Of a stretch of DNA of 64,000 bases, positions 51,324 to 60,246 are shown in pieces. The translations under genes were made by a program, and so were the position numbers. Each line of letters begins with the position of its first letter. The stretch's first letter is position 1. The stretch comes from Prorocentrum cordatum (Eukaryota; Sar; Dinophyceae; Prorocentrales; Prorocentraceae): contig CAUYUJ010007458.1 in NCBI GenBank assembly GCA_963575745.1, positions 124,001 through 188,000 on the forward strand, in the 5' to 3' direction. Below the pieces are notes generated by a model that saw only the letters and a list, made by a program, of their open reading frames with translations, made no database searches and was not told the DNA's origin.

Positions 51324-52306
51324 TTGAGCGCTCTGTCTGCTAAGGCGTCTGGAGATGACGACGAGCTTGTTGTCTTCATAGCTGGCGCCTTTCGGCACCC
51401 CGCCGACTCCTTCCCTCGGACGTCCGATGGGCAAGATGATGGTCCGACCCTGATCTGGCATAAGATGCCTGAGACGGACCCTGACGGAGCCCCTGTCAGC
51501 AATAGAGTTGTGGGGCCCCTTTTTGTGGACGGCTCATGCTCCCGTCATACTGGGCTGGCTCTTCCGTCTGCATGGTAGACAATGCGGGTGAACTTGTGGC
51601 CGAGCTGAGGACCCCTGTTTGGGGCCCCCACCCTCAGACCCCTCAGAGTGCTGAGTTCAGTGCGTTTACCTGGGCCAATGTGATGTCGACCCATCCTTCT
51701 GAATGCCATGTGTATTCAGATTGCAGTAATGTGGTCCAGACTGCTGCGCTTGACAAGCAGCTGCAGCTCCCTCCTAAGCGCATGTATTCAGGGGCTTTTC
51801 TTCAGGTGCATGGTCAGGTCTCGGGGATTGCGGCCTGTACCAAGGTGGCGGCCCACCTTGACCTGGACGCGCCTGGGATTTCTGCTGAGAAGCGGTGGCA
51901 CCGCCTTGGCAACCACCACGCCGACGTGGGTGCCATGCATGCGGTCCGCCTTCACCCCGCGGATGATTCTCTCTTGCAGGAGGCCCATCGCCTTGTGTTA
52001 TTGGCGAGGGCCACCTTGAAAGTGGCTGTGCATGTGCTCCCTCTGTGGCCTCCAGAGGTGCTAGATGAGGTCTGCAGACTCCCCGAGGCAAAGAGTCCGA
52101 AGAAGGAGGTGCCAGGGCACGACTGGAGGTCGTGGGGCGGAATCTGGAGGTGCGCTCACTGCTTGAGGGGGAACCGTTCTTTTTCGAAGCCAGCTCCAGG
52201 TTCCTGCTCTCGGTCCTCTTTAGTCCACGCCGACTCGGTCCTCTTTAGTCCACGCCGGCTCTCAGGACGCCTTAGGCCATCGGACGGTGACCTTTCCGTG
52301 CTCTGA
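51324..52306 (+). pseudogene. LINE B RNase H
   Basis: One frame ends with VGPLFVDGSCSRHTGLAL (first Asp), the next holds VCMVDNAGELVAEL, SAEFSAFTWANVM (Glu), ECHVYSDCSNVVQ (Asp) and LGNHHADVGAM (last Asp). All four acidic residues are present, with one frame change after the first. The stretch to 52306 includes WGGIWRCAHCLRGN. Confidence 0.75.
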
Positions 52307-52701
52307 CAATCCTGTGCTCTTCATTTGTCTTAGATGTAAGTGCCGTACCTGCGGAGGCCATATTCGTGGACTCGGAAAACAGTGTGTTTCGGTTCCTTCG
52401 CGTGCGTGCAAGCAGGGTTGGGAATATTTGTGCAAAGGCCTCCACCCCAGGTATCAACTCAGGATCTCTGGCGTTACGGTGGACACTGAAGGCCTGATCC
52501 AGTGTTTCAACTCTGCTGCTGCCCTCGCTGCTCTCGCCGATGGAGTTTCGGAGGTGCCTGTGCAGGCATCCAGCTCGAGTGGCCTAGTTGCGTCGGAGGC
52601 CCCTCAGCAGGAGATGAGGCAGGGACCCCATCAAGTGCGACAGGACAAGCCTTTTTTCCTGGCGAGGCGTCGCCAGGAAGAGTCGGACAGTTCGGGTTGA
52701 T
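52287..52701 (+). pseudogene. LINE B C-terminal cysteine cluster and end of ORF
   Basis: The frame has DNPVLFICLRCKCRTCGGHI and LGKQCVSVPSRACKQGWEYL, a Cys-rich end comparable in position with the WCSACG cluster of LINE A. It stops at a TGA at about 52698-52700. Confidence 0.6.
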
Positions 52702-52746
52702 GCTTCTGTGGCGCAGGGACGCCCTTTCTATTTCGTCTTTCCTGCA

Positions 52747-53095
52747 CGGCCCGATGCGTCTGACCCTTTCGGCAGGCATCCGTGCTATACCCACATCTGG
52801 GGCGAGGTTGGCAGTCGTCCTGGCGCTGGTTGCGCCAGGGACTGCTGGCCTCGTCGTCCTTGTGTGGGTGGTCGAGTTTTTCCCTTGGCGTGGGTACACC
52901 TTTTCTCTTCGTTTATGACAGCACGGCCCGATGCGTCTGACCCTTTTGGCAAGCATCCGTGCTATACCCCACATCTGGGGCGAGGCCGTCGGTCGTCCTG
53001 GCGCTGGCTGCACCAGGGGCTGCGGGCTCGTCGTCCTTGTGTGGGTGGTCGTCTTGTTTCTCTGGAGCCTATTTTTTGTGCTGTCTCGTTGTGCG
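52747..53095. repeat. ~175-bp tandem duplication in LINE B 3' region
   Basis: GCACGGCCCGATGCGTCTGA starts at 52747 and again at 52921. Both copies run through GCATCCGTGCTATACCC, ATCTGGGGCGAGG, CGTCCTGGCGCTGG and CCTTGTGTGGGTGGTCG with about 10 percent difference. Confidence 0.9.
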
Positions 53096-53756
53096 TGCGT
53101 CCGTCGTGCACGCGTGTCAGGCACCCCGCTTCAGGGGGAAGGTACGAGCACATCTAGGGTGCACTTCTTCCCTTCTCCGAGCACGGGGGTGGCCCCATCC
53201 CGACTGTGGCTCGGGTTTAGGTGTTGCCGCGGCCTTGAGACTGGGGCTCTTGGCCCCAACATCTCTCCGAAGTTTGCGTTGGGCGGGCATCCTCGTGCGT
53301 ATGTGCGTTCGCTCGTCCCACTTTCTCGGCCCTCCGCCGCGGGGGGCTATCTTGGCTCTCGTGGCGGGGCGCTGTCTCGACCGTAGTCCCTCTTGCACAG
53401 CCGAGGGCAGTCGGTACGAGATGGCCCTTCCATTTGCAGGACCCCTGCTTTTGGATTGTCTTAGCGCTTGCAGCTCGGCGTCCGTCTTGTTTCCCTGTGT
53501 GCCTGCCCCTCTCTTAGAGATGTTGCGGCAGGTGCACATTGTGCTGGTTCACCAGGACGCAGAGACCCTTTTGGTCTCTCGAGCTGTTTCACTTGCGCTG
53601 ATGACTCAGACTTTTGGTCTGTGTCTGGAGCCAGCATCCCCCTCCGTTGCTGGCTCGTTACCTTGGTCAGTCCAAGGATTTGGAGGCGTTGGCGTTGATG
53701 TCAAAAATTTCAGCATGCCTCTGGCGGCCCGCTGGGCCGGCGAATACCTATGTAGA

Positions 53757-54330
53757 CAGCGAGAGTGAGAGAGAGAGAGAGACCGAGAGATAGAGATAGA
53801 AAGAGAGAGATAGAGAGATAGAGAGAGAGAGAGAGAAAGAGAGACACATAACAGAGAGAGAGAAAGAAAGAGAAAGAGAGAGAGAGGGAGGAGAGAGACT
53901 AACAACTGAAAGGCAAGCTTTGAAGGAGGGGAGGACGGGCAGGGAACTGAAGACTGGGTGGGGCGCGGGCGGAACCTCCGCGGCCGATGCCGTGGCGTCC
54001 TGTGCGCGCACCAGGGGCTGCGCCTGGAGCGGGGGAGGGGGGGCCCGCGGGGGCGGCATGGGCAGGTGGAGGGGGTAGGACTGTGTGTGTGGGGGGGGGG
54101 GGGGAAGGAGGAGTAGGGAGGAGGAGAAGGAGAGGAGGAGGAGGAAGGAGGACGAGGAGGAGGCGGGGGAGGAAGGAGGAGGAGGCGGGGGAGGGGAGGG
54201 GGAGGGGGGAGGGGGAGGGGAGGAGGGGGAGGGGGAGGGGGAGGAGGAGGAGGGAGGAGGAGGGGGAGGGGGAGGGGGAGGAGGAGGAGGAGGAGGAGGA
54301 GGAGAAAGAGGAGGAGGAGACGATGGGCAA
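53757..54330. repeat. (GA)n and (GGA)n tracts
   Basis: GAGA-rich at 53757-53895 directly after LINE B, unique sequence to 54075, then GGA/GGGGA-rich sequence at 54085-54315. Confidence 0.9.
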
Positions 54331-54589
54331 TCGACCCCGCCTTCGTCCGTCGCCCTCCTCAAGATGAAAGACCGGCCCGAGGAAGAAACGCCTACCGCCT
54401 ACCGCGAAGCTGGAAACGCATGCGGCTGAACTCGAGACGGCTCAAGAGGAAAGACTGGCCTATCGGCGGTGACTGGGCCATTGGGGGTCGACGCATCCAC
54501 CCTGAGCCTGTCCCCGTGCCCCCCTCACGGCTGCCCCCGAGGGAAAGCCCCCCAGAACAAGACCGAGCATGGGCAGCAAGGCTCCGTCA

Positions 54590-54760
54590 TGTGCTCTTCT
54601 CCGCGAGAAGGAAGCCCGGGGCCCCCAGAGATCGGAGGAGAGCCGCCCCTGAACGCCTCCCGGGAACCCGGACCCTGGCCCGGCACCAGCGTGGCGGAGC
54701 GCAAATACTCCCCAGAATCCGCCGACCCTGTCGGCGTGTGGAAGAGGCTGCTCTGTTTGA

Positions 54761-54791
<31 letters not shown>

Positions 54792-54945
54792 GCGTGGTCG
54801 TTGTCGTCGTCGAGCGCGCCAGCCACATCGAAATTGAGCAACGTTGCAGTGGAGTCGAAGGGAAGCCCCTTCTCTTTGATCCCTTCCCCGCCAAAGGGGG
54901 GGGGGTCCGGGGAAGTCCCTGGGAAGTCCCGGGTCAGATATGACA
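54590..54945 (-). other. Minus-strand coding-like stretch around (CGT)n
   Basis: On the minus strand the frame reads PFDSTATLLNFDVAGALDDD, then an Asp run encoded by the (CGT/GAC)n tract at 54761-54813, then ESNRAASSTRRQG. The acidic stretch and the flanking residues look protein-like, and its strand matches the inferred helicase gene, but no splice sites or family can be fixed. Confidence 0.25.
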
Positions 54946-55074
54946 CCCCCCTGGGCGGTTCGGGGGCCCAGGAGGCACCAGGAGGACTTCAAACAGGGCA
55001 CCACGGAGCAAAGATCATCGATTCCCCTTAGCTTTTTGGAAGACTTCGGCATTCTCGCCTTGTCAGCTCCCCGA

Positions 55075-55445
55075 CGCTCCAAGACAGGCCAAGAGGCCTC
55101 CAATACTGCCCCAAGATGGCCCAAGAAGGGTCCAAGAGAGCCCCAAAACGACCCAAGAGGGCCCCAAGACCGTCCAAGAGGCCTCCAAGGCAATCGAAGA
55201 GGCTCCCAAGACGGTTGTCAGAGGGAGCCCAGACGGGGGACCCGAACAGACATTTCGAGCCCTCGGCTTGCGAAGCTCTCAGGAGACTCCGAGAGGCCCC
55301 TAAGTCGCCCCCCAAGAAGCAGCCCCAGGAGGCCCCCAAGAGACCCCCAGGAGGCCCCAAGAGGCCCCCACGAGGCTCGTAAGCGGCCCCCAAGAGCTTC
55401 CCAAGAGGCCCCCAAACTACCCCAAGGAGGCCCCCGAGAGCTTCG
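55075..55445. repeat. AGAGGCCCCCAA minisatellite
   Basis: Tandem CCAAGAGGCCCC/CCAAGAGGGCCCCAAGA units, the same family and orientation as 9.3 kb. Confidence 0.8.
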
Positions 55446-55461
55446 TCGTTGTGGTCGCGGT

Positions 55462-55512
55462 TATGGCCGCCATGCAGGGTCGGCGGCACTGGCCATAAGG
55501 CCTTCGCAATAA
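55462..55512. repeat. Dispersed CAGGGTCGGCGGCACCGGCC block, copy 3
   Basis: CAGGGTCGGCGGCACTGGCC then AAGGCCTTCGCAATAAA, matching 10.9 and 27.2 kb. Confidence 0.65.
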
Positions 55513-55712
55513 ACTGGACTTCCTTCGCGACGTCGTTTCAGTACAGTCCCTGCTCTCGCAGTTCTTGGAGAAACGATCTGGCCAAACTGGTGCCAAATTA
55601 GGACATTTGGGACCCTGGCCTCGTTCTTTGACGCGGATCCAGCCTTTGTGGCGAGAGGCCGCCAGGCGGCACCAAATAGGAGGAGACGCGCCAGGGAGGC
55701 CCGCCCCAAGAC

Positions 55713-55822
55713 CCTCCGCCGCGGCGCCAGCTGCTGGAACTGCCGCAGGGGCCCCAGCAGCCCCGGCTGCACGAAGTCGACGCAGTGCCAGAGCTCCTCG
55801 AGCCGATTCTGCAGCGGCGTGC
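55713..55822 (-). CDS. SNF2-gene exon with GTPLQN..LEELW block (motif III)
   Basis: A minus-strand exon preceded by a C-rich pyrimidine run and ACCGAG|GC. After two bases it reads TPLQNRLEELWHCVDFVQPG then LLGPLRQFQQL. This is motif III of SNF2-type translocases (TGTP.QN.L.E.W......P..LG....F). The two-base start fits the one-base end of the 58285-58407 exon so that LT-G-TPLQN is restored across the junction; the intron is 2462 bases and has a GC donor. The 3' end is uncertain: the frame stays open much further, but family resemblance fades after FQQL. AGG|GTC at 55713/55712 is the nearest GT donor. Confidence 0.7.
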
Positions 55823-56129
55823 CTCGGTCTCGGTTCGGGAGGAAGGGGGGGGAGAACACTTGTTGCATTGTTGCAACTCGACAGGAGTGGGGCCGTGTGC
55901 CATGCAAGATGGTGAATACACATGGCTGGCAACCCGTCGCAGGATCGGCAGTTCCTGCCCCTCTGGTAGCTGTGCGGCCCGGCGCGCACGCCTCGCGCTA
56001 CAACACGTCACGCGCGAGGGAGAGGGAGACGGATGTACGGCGGGGGGAGGAAGAGAGGGGTAGAGGCAAGCTAGGTGCGCTCGCGTCATATCTGTCACTC
56101 CGCCACACCCTCCCATCCCTTGCCATTGC

Positions 56130-56425
56130 GTAAGGCCCCTCTCTGTCGCACAATCGGATGTCGACAAAGACCGCGATTCCAAAGGGTAGCACGGCATAGC
56201 AATTGGTAGCCAAGCATTGCGTATCAGAGCATTGAAGTGCAAGGCATGGCATCGCATAGCGGTACACAACATAGCTGTAGCGGGAGCACCATTCGGAAGG
56301 ATACAAAACGCGGAGATGAGGCCACCGCTGCAAAGGAGCACGATTATGAAGGAACATAAGCACGGACATGAGGCCAGCGCTGGAGCGGGAGCACCACTTT
56401 GAAAGACCGAAAGCATGCGGATTGG
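56130..56425. repeat. Degenerate GGCATAGC words and ~60-bp tandem pair
   Basis: Words like GGCATAGC and GGCATGGCATCGCATAGC, then two copies of a block with GGAGCACCATT/GGAGCACGATT, AAGGA and GAGATGAGGCC/GACATGAGGCC. Confidence 0.5.
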
Positions 56426-56629
56426 AAGCATAATTACACCGGCCATGGGCATCCTGTGTGAAAAGCACTACGCGGAGAGGGCGGGACATCCCTCGGACAC
56501 ATTCAAGGGAGAGAGGAGAACTTCATCATGGGAGCAACCGAATAAAGCAAACATTCTGGGGCAGACGATTGAAAAAACAACTCGCAGGCCTGGTTGCCCC
56601 CACAATTGGAATGGGGGAGGAGGGGAGCA

Positions 56630-56895
56630 AACCGACAGAGGGCAGACAATCCCGGGCTGTCTTTGGGGAGGGGGGGCTCACGGGCTGACAGTTCAAAGCC
56701 GCGGGGGTGAAAATTCGGAGCCGAAGGGGTCGACAGAGCCTGGCGGACGGAGGGCGGGCAATCCGGGCTGTCTGGGAGGCTGCGGGGACACCACGGGCTA
56801 ACAATTCGAAGCCATTGGGGTGGCCATCAGGAACGGCAGGGGCCCCAAGAGCCTGGCCGACGGAGGGAGGACAATCCCACCATCTGACAATTCGA
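56630..56895. repeat. ~112-bp tandem repeat, 2.5 copies
   Basis: ACAGAGGGCAGACAATCCCG (56634), ACGGAGGGCGGGCAATCC (56746) and ACGGAGGGAGGACAATCCCA (56859) mark units that also share CACGGGCTGACAGTTC/CACGGGCTAACAATTC and AAAGCCGCGGGGGTG/GAAGCCATTGGGGTG. Confidence 0.75.
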
Positions 56896-56899
56896 GTCC

Positions 56900-57540
56900 T
56901 CCTCCTCTTCCCTTCCGTCCTCCGTCCTGCAACTGCGGAAATACAGCGCCGATGCTGTGCGTCTGCAGCGCCACGGGTGGACAAGCGAGCTCAGGGGGGT
57001 CGAATCAAAAATCAGTTCGAACGCGACGGCATAATCATTGCTGGAAGTGACAGACGATGTAAAAATTAGTCATGGCGGCTGGGTTGTATTAGCCAGCCCA
57101 ACTCTGTTATTGTGAGGCCCCCAGGGGGAGGGGGGTGGGGGGCATTTTCTCAATCGCTTTCTCCAATTCGTTACGTAAGTGCGAAGGAGGGAGAGGGGGG
57201 AGCGATCGAGCGAGCAAGCGCCCATCCTGCTCTACACTGCGGGCAATGCCGCCCCCGCATGGACGGGACTGGACGGGTCGAAGCCCGAGGGAAGAGTACA
57301 GGAATGGGGAGGAGGTTGAGGAGTGGGGCAGGCCAAGCGCTGGGCGAGAATCAGGACGAAGACAGGGCGGAGGCGGAGGAGAGGGAGGGAGGCCAGGCGA
57401 GGAGCAAAGCCAGGAGGGCCGCGTGCCGCGTGCGTGCGCCGTTCGGGGTGACCAGCAGCCCAAGGCCCCATGCACACCCCTGCCCAGGGCGCCCCGGCGG
57501 TGCGGAAAACGCAGGGGGATCCTCGGCAGCCTCGAGGGAG
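56900..57540. other. No gene recognised
   Basis: Mixed GC-rich sequence; open frames on both strands lack motifs. Confidence 0.4.
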
Positions 57541-57543
57541 ACC

Positions 57544-57691
57544 TGCATACAGGGCTGGACCTAAACATTGTTTTTCGTTTTGGTGTTCGTTTTGTTTTCC
57601 GTGCTGTGTTCCTGTACCTCCCCTGCCAAAACGAAAAACAAAACACAGCCGAAGTCCAGCAAAACAGCGTTCAGGTCTAGCCCTGCCTGCA
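57544..57691. repeat. Fold-back element
   Basis: TGCATACAGGGCTGGACCTA, AACATTGTTTTTCGTTTTGG on the left (57544-57582) is mirrored by CCAAAACGAAAAACA, then AGGTCTAGCCCTGCCTGCA on the right (57626-57691). The right arm carries an internal insertion of about 25 bases. It would lie in the 2.5-kb intron of the SNF2 gene. Confidence 0.7.
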
Positions 57692-58192
57692 TAGCACGTT
57701 CCAGGAGACTCCGGGGGCCGGTAAACAAACTCTCCTCGCTTCCCTCCCTGCATCCTCCGCCGGCAGCCCTCCTCTCCCCGTCCCGGTTCAGGGGAACTCG
57801 AGTCTGAGGCCGAGGCACAACATCGCCCCAGAGCAATCCCCGGCAAAATCGACGATCCCACAATCTCAAACCACGCGTTCGGCCGTCTCCCTCCAACCAC
57901 CCCTCCTTCCTCCCCGCCCTCACCTCCCTGCACCTAGCACCATCCCGCACCTCCTTCCCCTTCCCGGCTCCCTCTCTCGTCAAGTCACTCTCCTACCATA
58001 CATCGCTTCGCCCCTCCTCTCCCTCTCCTCCCCGGCTACTTCTCTCCGCGTCCCGCTCTTCCCAAACCCACTCCACACCACCCCGCCCGACGCCGTCCCC
58101 CAGAGGAGTACTCTGGAGACAAAGCACGGCGGCGCGGGGGAGCGGGAGACGCCCCAGCACAAAGGCCGCAAGCCTGGGCGACGACGGACACC

Positions 58193-58242
58193 ACGACGAC
58201 GAAGACGACGACACGACAACAGCGACGACGACGACGACGAGG
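58193..58242. repeat. (CGA)n microsatellite
   Basis: Imperfect CGACGA run ending about 43 bases downstream (in gene orientation) of the exon at 58285. Confidence 0.9.
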
Positions 58243-58284
58243 ATAATTTGTAGTCATGCAACGGCGGCGACGATCACGAGGGGC

Positions 58285-58407
58285 CTGTGAGCAACACCCT
58301 GCGGCCGCACCGCAGCGCGCCCAGGGACCTGGTGGTTGCGGTGTCCGCGGAGCCCAGGCGGTGGCCCTCGTCGCACACAAGCAGGTCGATCGCCCCAGCC
58401 AAGCTGC
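58285..58407 (-). CDS. SNF2-gene exon with DEGH box (motif II)
   Basis: A 123-nt minus-strand exon between CCCGCAG|GC and CTCACAG|GC. It reads SLAGAIDLLVCDEGHRLGSA then TATTRSLGALRCGRRVLLT plus one base. DEGH is the Walker B/motif II of SNF2 ATPases; the preceding hydrophobics, the Cys, and RRVLLTG just before motif III are typical of Rad54/ATRX-type members, where CDEGHR.KN is usual. The donor is GC, as is common in dinoflagellates. It joins in phase to 55713-55822. The motif I (GKT) exon should be further right and was not seen, so the gene's 5' end is outside the window. These enzymes use ATP to translocate on DNA in recombination or chromatin remodelling in the nucleus. Confidence 0.75.
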
Positions 58408-58930
58408 CTGCGGGGGTCGTCGTCGCGGCCGTTGGCTTCTGTGAGGTCTTCGTTTTTCATCACAGGGAGAATGAGGAAGTGGAGAGAAGGAGGAAGAAGT
58501 GGGAAACCAGAAACCGTAAACCAGCGTTTGCACTAGGGGTCATCACATCGGCAACATGGTGATTGGCCTGTGTTTCTAGGTGTTCACCCGGTGAGAGCCC
58601 TCGGCAGTCCTATGGCTGCCCCGTTGGCTGGCTGGCATTTCAGAGCGTTCGCCCGTGATCCTGGGTGTTCGCCCAGTGAGTGCCAGTGCCCGTCTTTTGG
58701 CCGCCCCGTGCGCTAGCTGCCGTTTCCAAACGCACACATCGATTCTCAATTCAATCGGAGAATAGACTCTGACACCCGCTCCTTCCAGAACTTTTCGGCA
58801 ATTACGCATGATCCTTCGCTCGTGTCCCATCGTGAGCCATGCCATCCCAAGCAGGCCGGGAATCCCCCCCCCGCTCATCCCTGCCAAATAGCACTATGCG
58901 CGCGCACTCGACCATCGCAGAAGATATTGT
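58408..58930. other. No gene; internal near-direct repeat
   Basis: GTTCACCCGGTGAGAGCC and GTTCGCCCAGTGAGTGCC (58583 and 58668) mark a repeat of about 87 bases. No coding frame is evident. Confidence 0.45.
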
Positions 58931-58944
58931 GTTCAAGGGCTCGT

Positions 58945-59035
58945 TGCAACAAATGACACAAAGTCCACACGTGCGCGCGCAGGTCGAACTCATACCGAAC
59001 ACACCAGTGTTGCAAGGATCTCGGCAATCGTAATG
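58945..59035 (-). other. Fragment resembling the C-terminal part of a ShK-type Cys domain
   Basis: The minus strand reads YDCRDPCNTGVFGMSSTCAR then TCGLC. The last three cysteines (C-x3-C-x2-C), the TCG.C ending and the M four residues before match the C-terminal half of ShK/SXC domains, which are widespread as extracellular modules in many eukaryotes and not necessarily toxins. The first cysteines are missing or misplaced, and a (GAC)n tract lies immediately upstream. It may be an exon piece or chance. Confidence 0.3.
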
Positions 59036-59058
59036 TCGTCGTCGCCTATTGGGGCGCG

Positions 59059-59060
<2 letters not shown>

Positions 59061-59145
<85 letters not shown>

Positions 59146-59149
59146 TCGT

Positions 59150-59195
<46 letters not shown>

Positions 59196-59213
59196 TTCGT
59201 CGTCGTCGTCGTC
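59061..59213. repeat. (CGT)n microsatellite, ~150 bp
   Basis: About 48 GTC/CGT triplets with three interruptions. Confidence 0.97.
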
Positions 59214-59369
59214 GGTTCAAGAGGGCACTTGGGGCAACTTTGTGCGAAACGATCTGCGGAGGGCCGCGAGAAGGCGATCAGTCATGTTCCCAATCAACTT
59301 AGACAACTCTCCTGTAGCATGATGGTACTTCGAAGCCTCCGGAGACCCGCGGGCACATGATGAACCATG

Positions 59370-59945
59370 TCCCCGGAAGGCTTTCTGGGGACATGGTTTG
59401 TTAAGTGTGTTGGGGGGTCTCTTGGGCATTCCCTGGGGGCCCCTTGGGGGCCCTCCGAGCGAGGCCGTGAGGGAGCGCTGGGAAGCGGGGAAAGCGAGAA
59501 CGCCCAAATCCTTCAAAAACCATTGGAAAATTAGTGAATCTTGCCTCCAAGGGCCCTCTTGGGGAGCCTCTTGAGTACTTCCTAGAGCGTGTTGGAGCCC
59601 TCGTCGACCGTCTTCAGGGCAGCTTGGGCGTCTTCGGAGCCTCTTGGGACCGTCTCCCTCTCGGGACCTCCATTAGCCTGTCGTGGCCTGCTTTGGGGCA
59701 CACTTGGGTTGTCTGGGGAGCATCCTGGGCTGTCTTGGGGCCCTCGTCGGGGCCTCGTGGGCCTTCTTGGAGCGATCTGAAGGGTCTCCGAGGCCGTGAA
59801 GGGAACGCTGGAAAGCGGGGAAAACGAGAACGCCTAAATCCAAAACGCTCGGAAAACTAGTGAATCTGGCCTTCCGGGGCTTCTTGGGAGCCTCTTGATG
59901 GCCTCAGGGGCGTCCTAGGAGCCTCTCAGGCCGGAGACCTTGAAA
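59370..59945. repeat. GGGCCTCTTGG minisatellite with AT-rich cores and hairpin
   Basis: It includes a hairpin AACCATGTCCCC/GGGGACATGGTT (59362-59397) like those in the 375-bp units, and two AT-richer cores (GAACGCCCAAATCCTTCAAA at 59500; GAACGCCTAAATCCAAAACG at 59830) about 335 bases apart. Confidence 0.75.
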
Positions 59946-60246
59946 TGTCGCGCTCTTCGAGCCCTTTGGGTCGCTGTCTGTGGGCGTTCTTGGGAGCCTC
60001 TTCGGCCGTCTTGGAGCGATCTGAAGGGCTTCTGACGCGGTCTGGGACCGTGGGGAGGCGGAACATGGGAGAGCGCAAGAATGCTTCAAAAACCATTGGA
60101 AACTTTCGAATTTTTGGCTTCTGGGGCCCTGTGGAGGGGCCTCTGGAAGCACTCTTGGGGCGTTTTGGCGGCGTCGTCGGCCGTCCTGAGGCCATCTTCG
60201 CCGTGTCCGGGGCCTCTGGGGGCTGCCTCTGGGCGTCCTGGGGACC

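Larger units (their letters stand above)
45790..53756 (+). mobile_element. LINE B: decayed non-LTR retrotransposon
   Basis: Plus-strand order: 5' leader (about 45790-45983), ORF1 with zinc finger and coiled coil (45984-47287), APE endonuclease (about 48015-48690), reverse transcriptase (about 49500-50330), thumb (50340-51080), C2HC (51210-51280), RNase H (51520-51960), C-terminal cysteine cluster (52320-52390) and a 3' region with a 175-bp tandem duplication, ending in (GA)n at about 53757. At least six frame changes are needed. The architecture matches LINE A but the sequences differ, so it is another family. It lies antisense to the inferred helicase gene. Ends are estimated; no target-site duplication was identified. 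Confidence 0.8.

Noticed and set aside
54085-54362. Gly/Glu-rich and Ser/Pro-rich frames around the GGA tract
   Set aside because: Products of a trinucleotide tract in each frame and strand.
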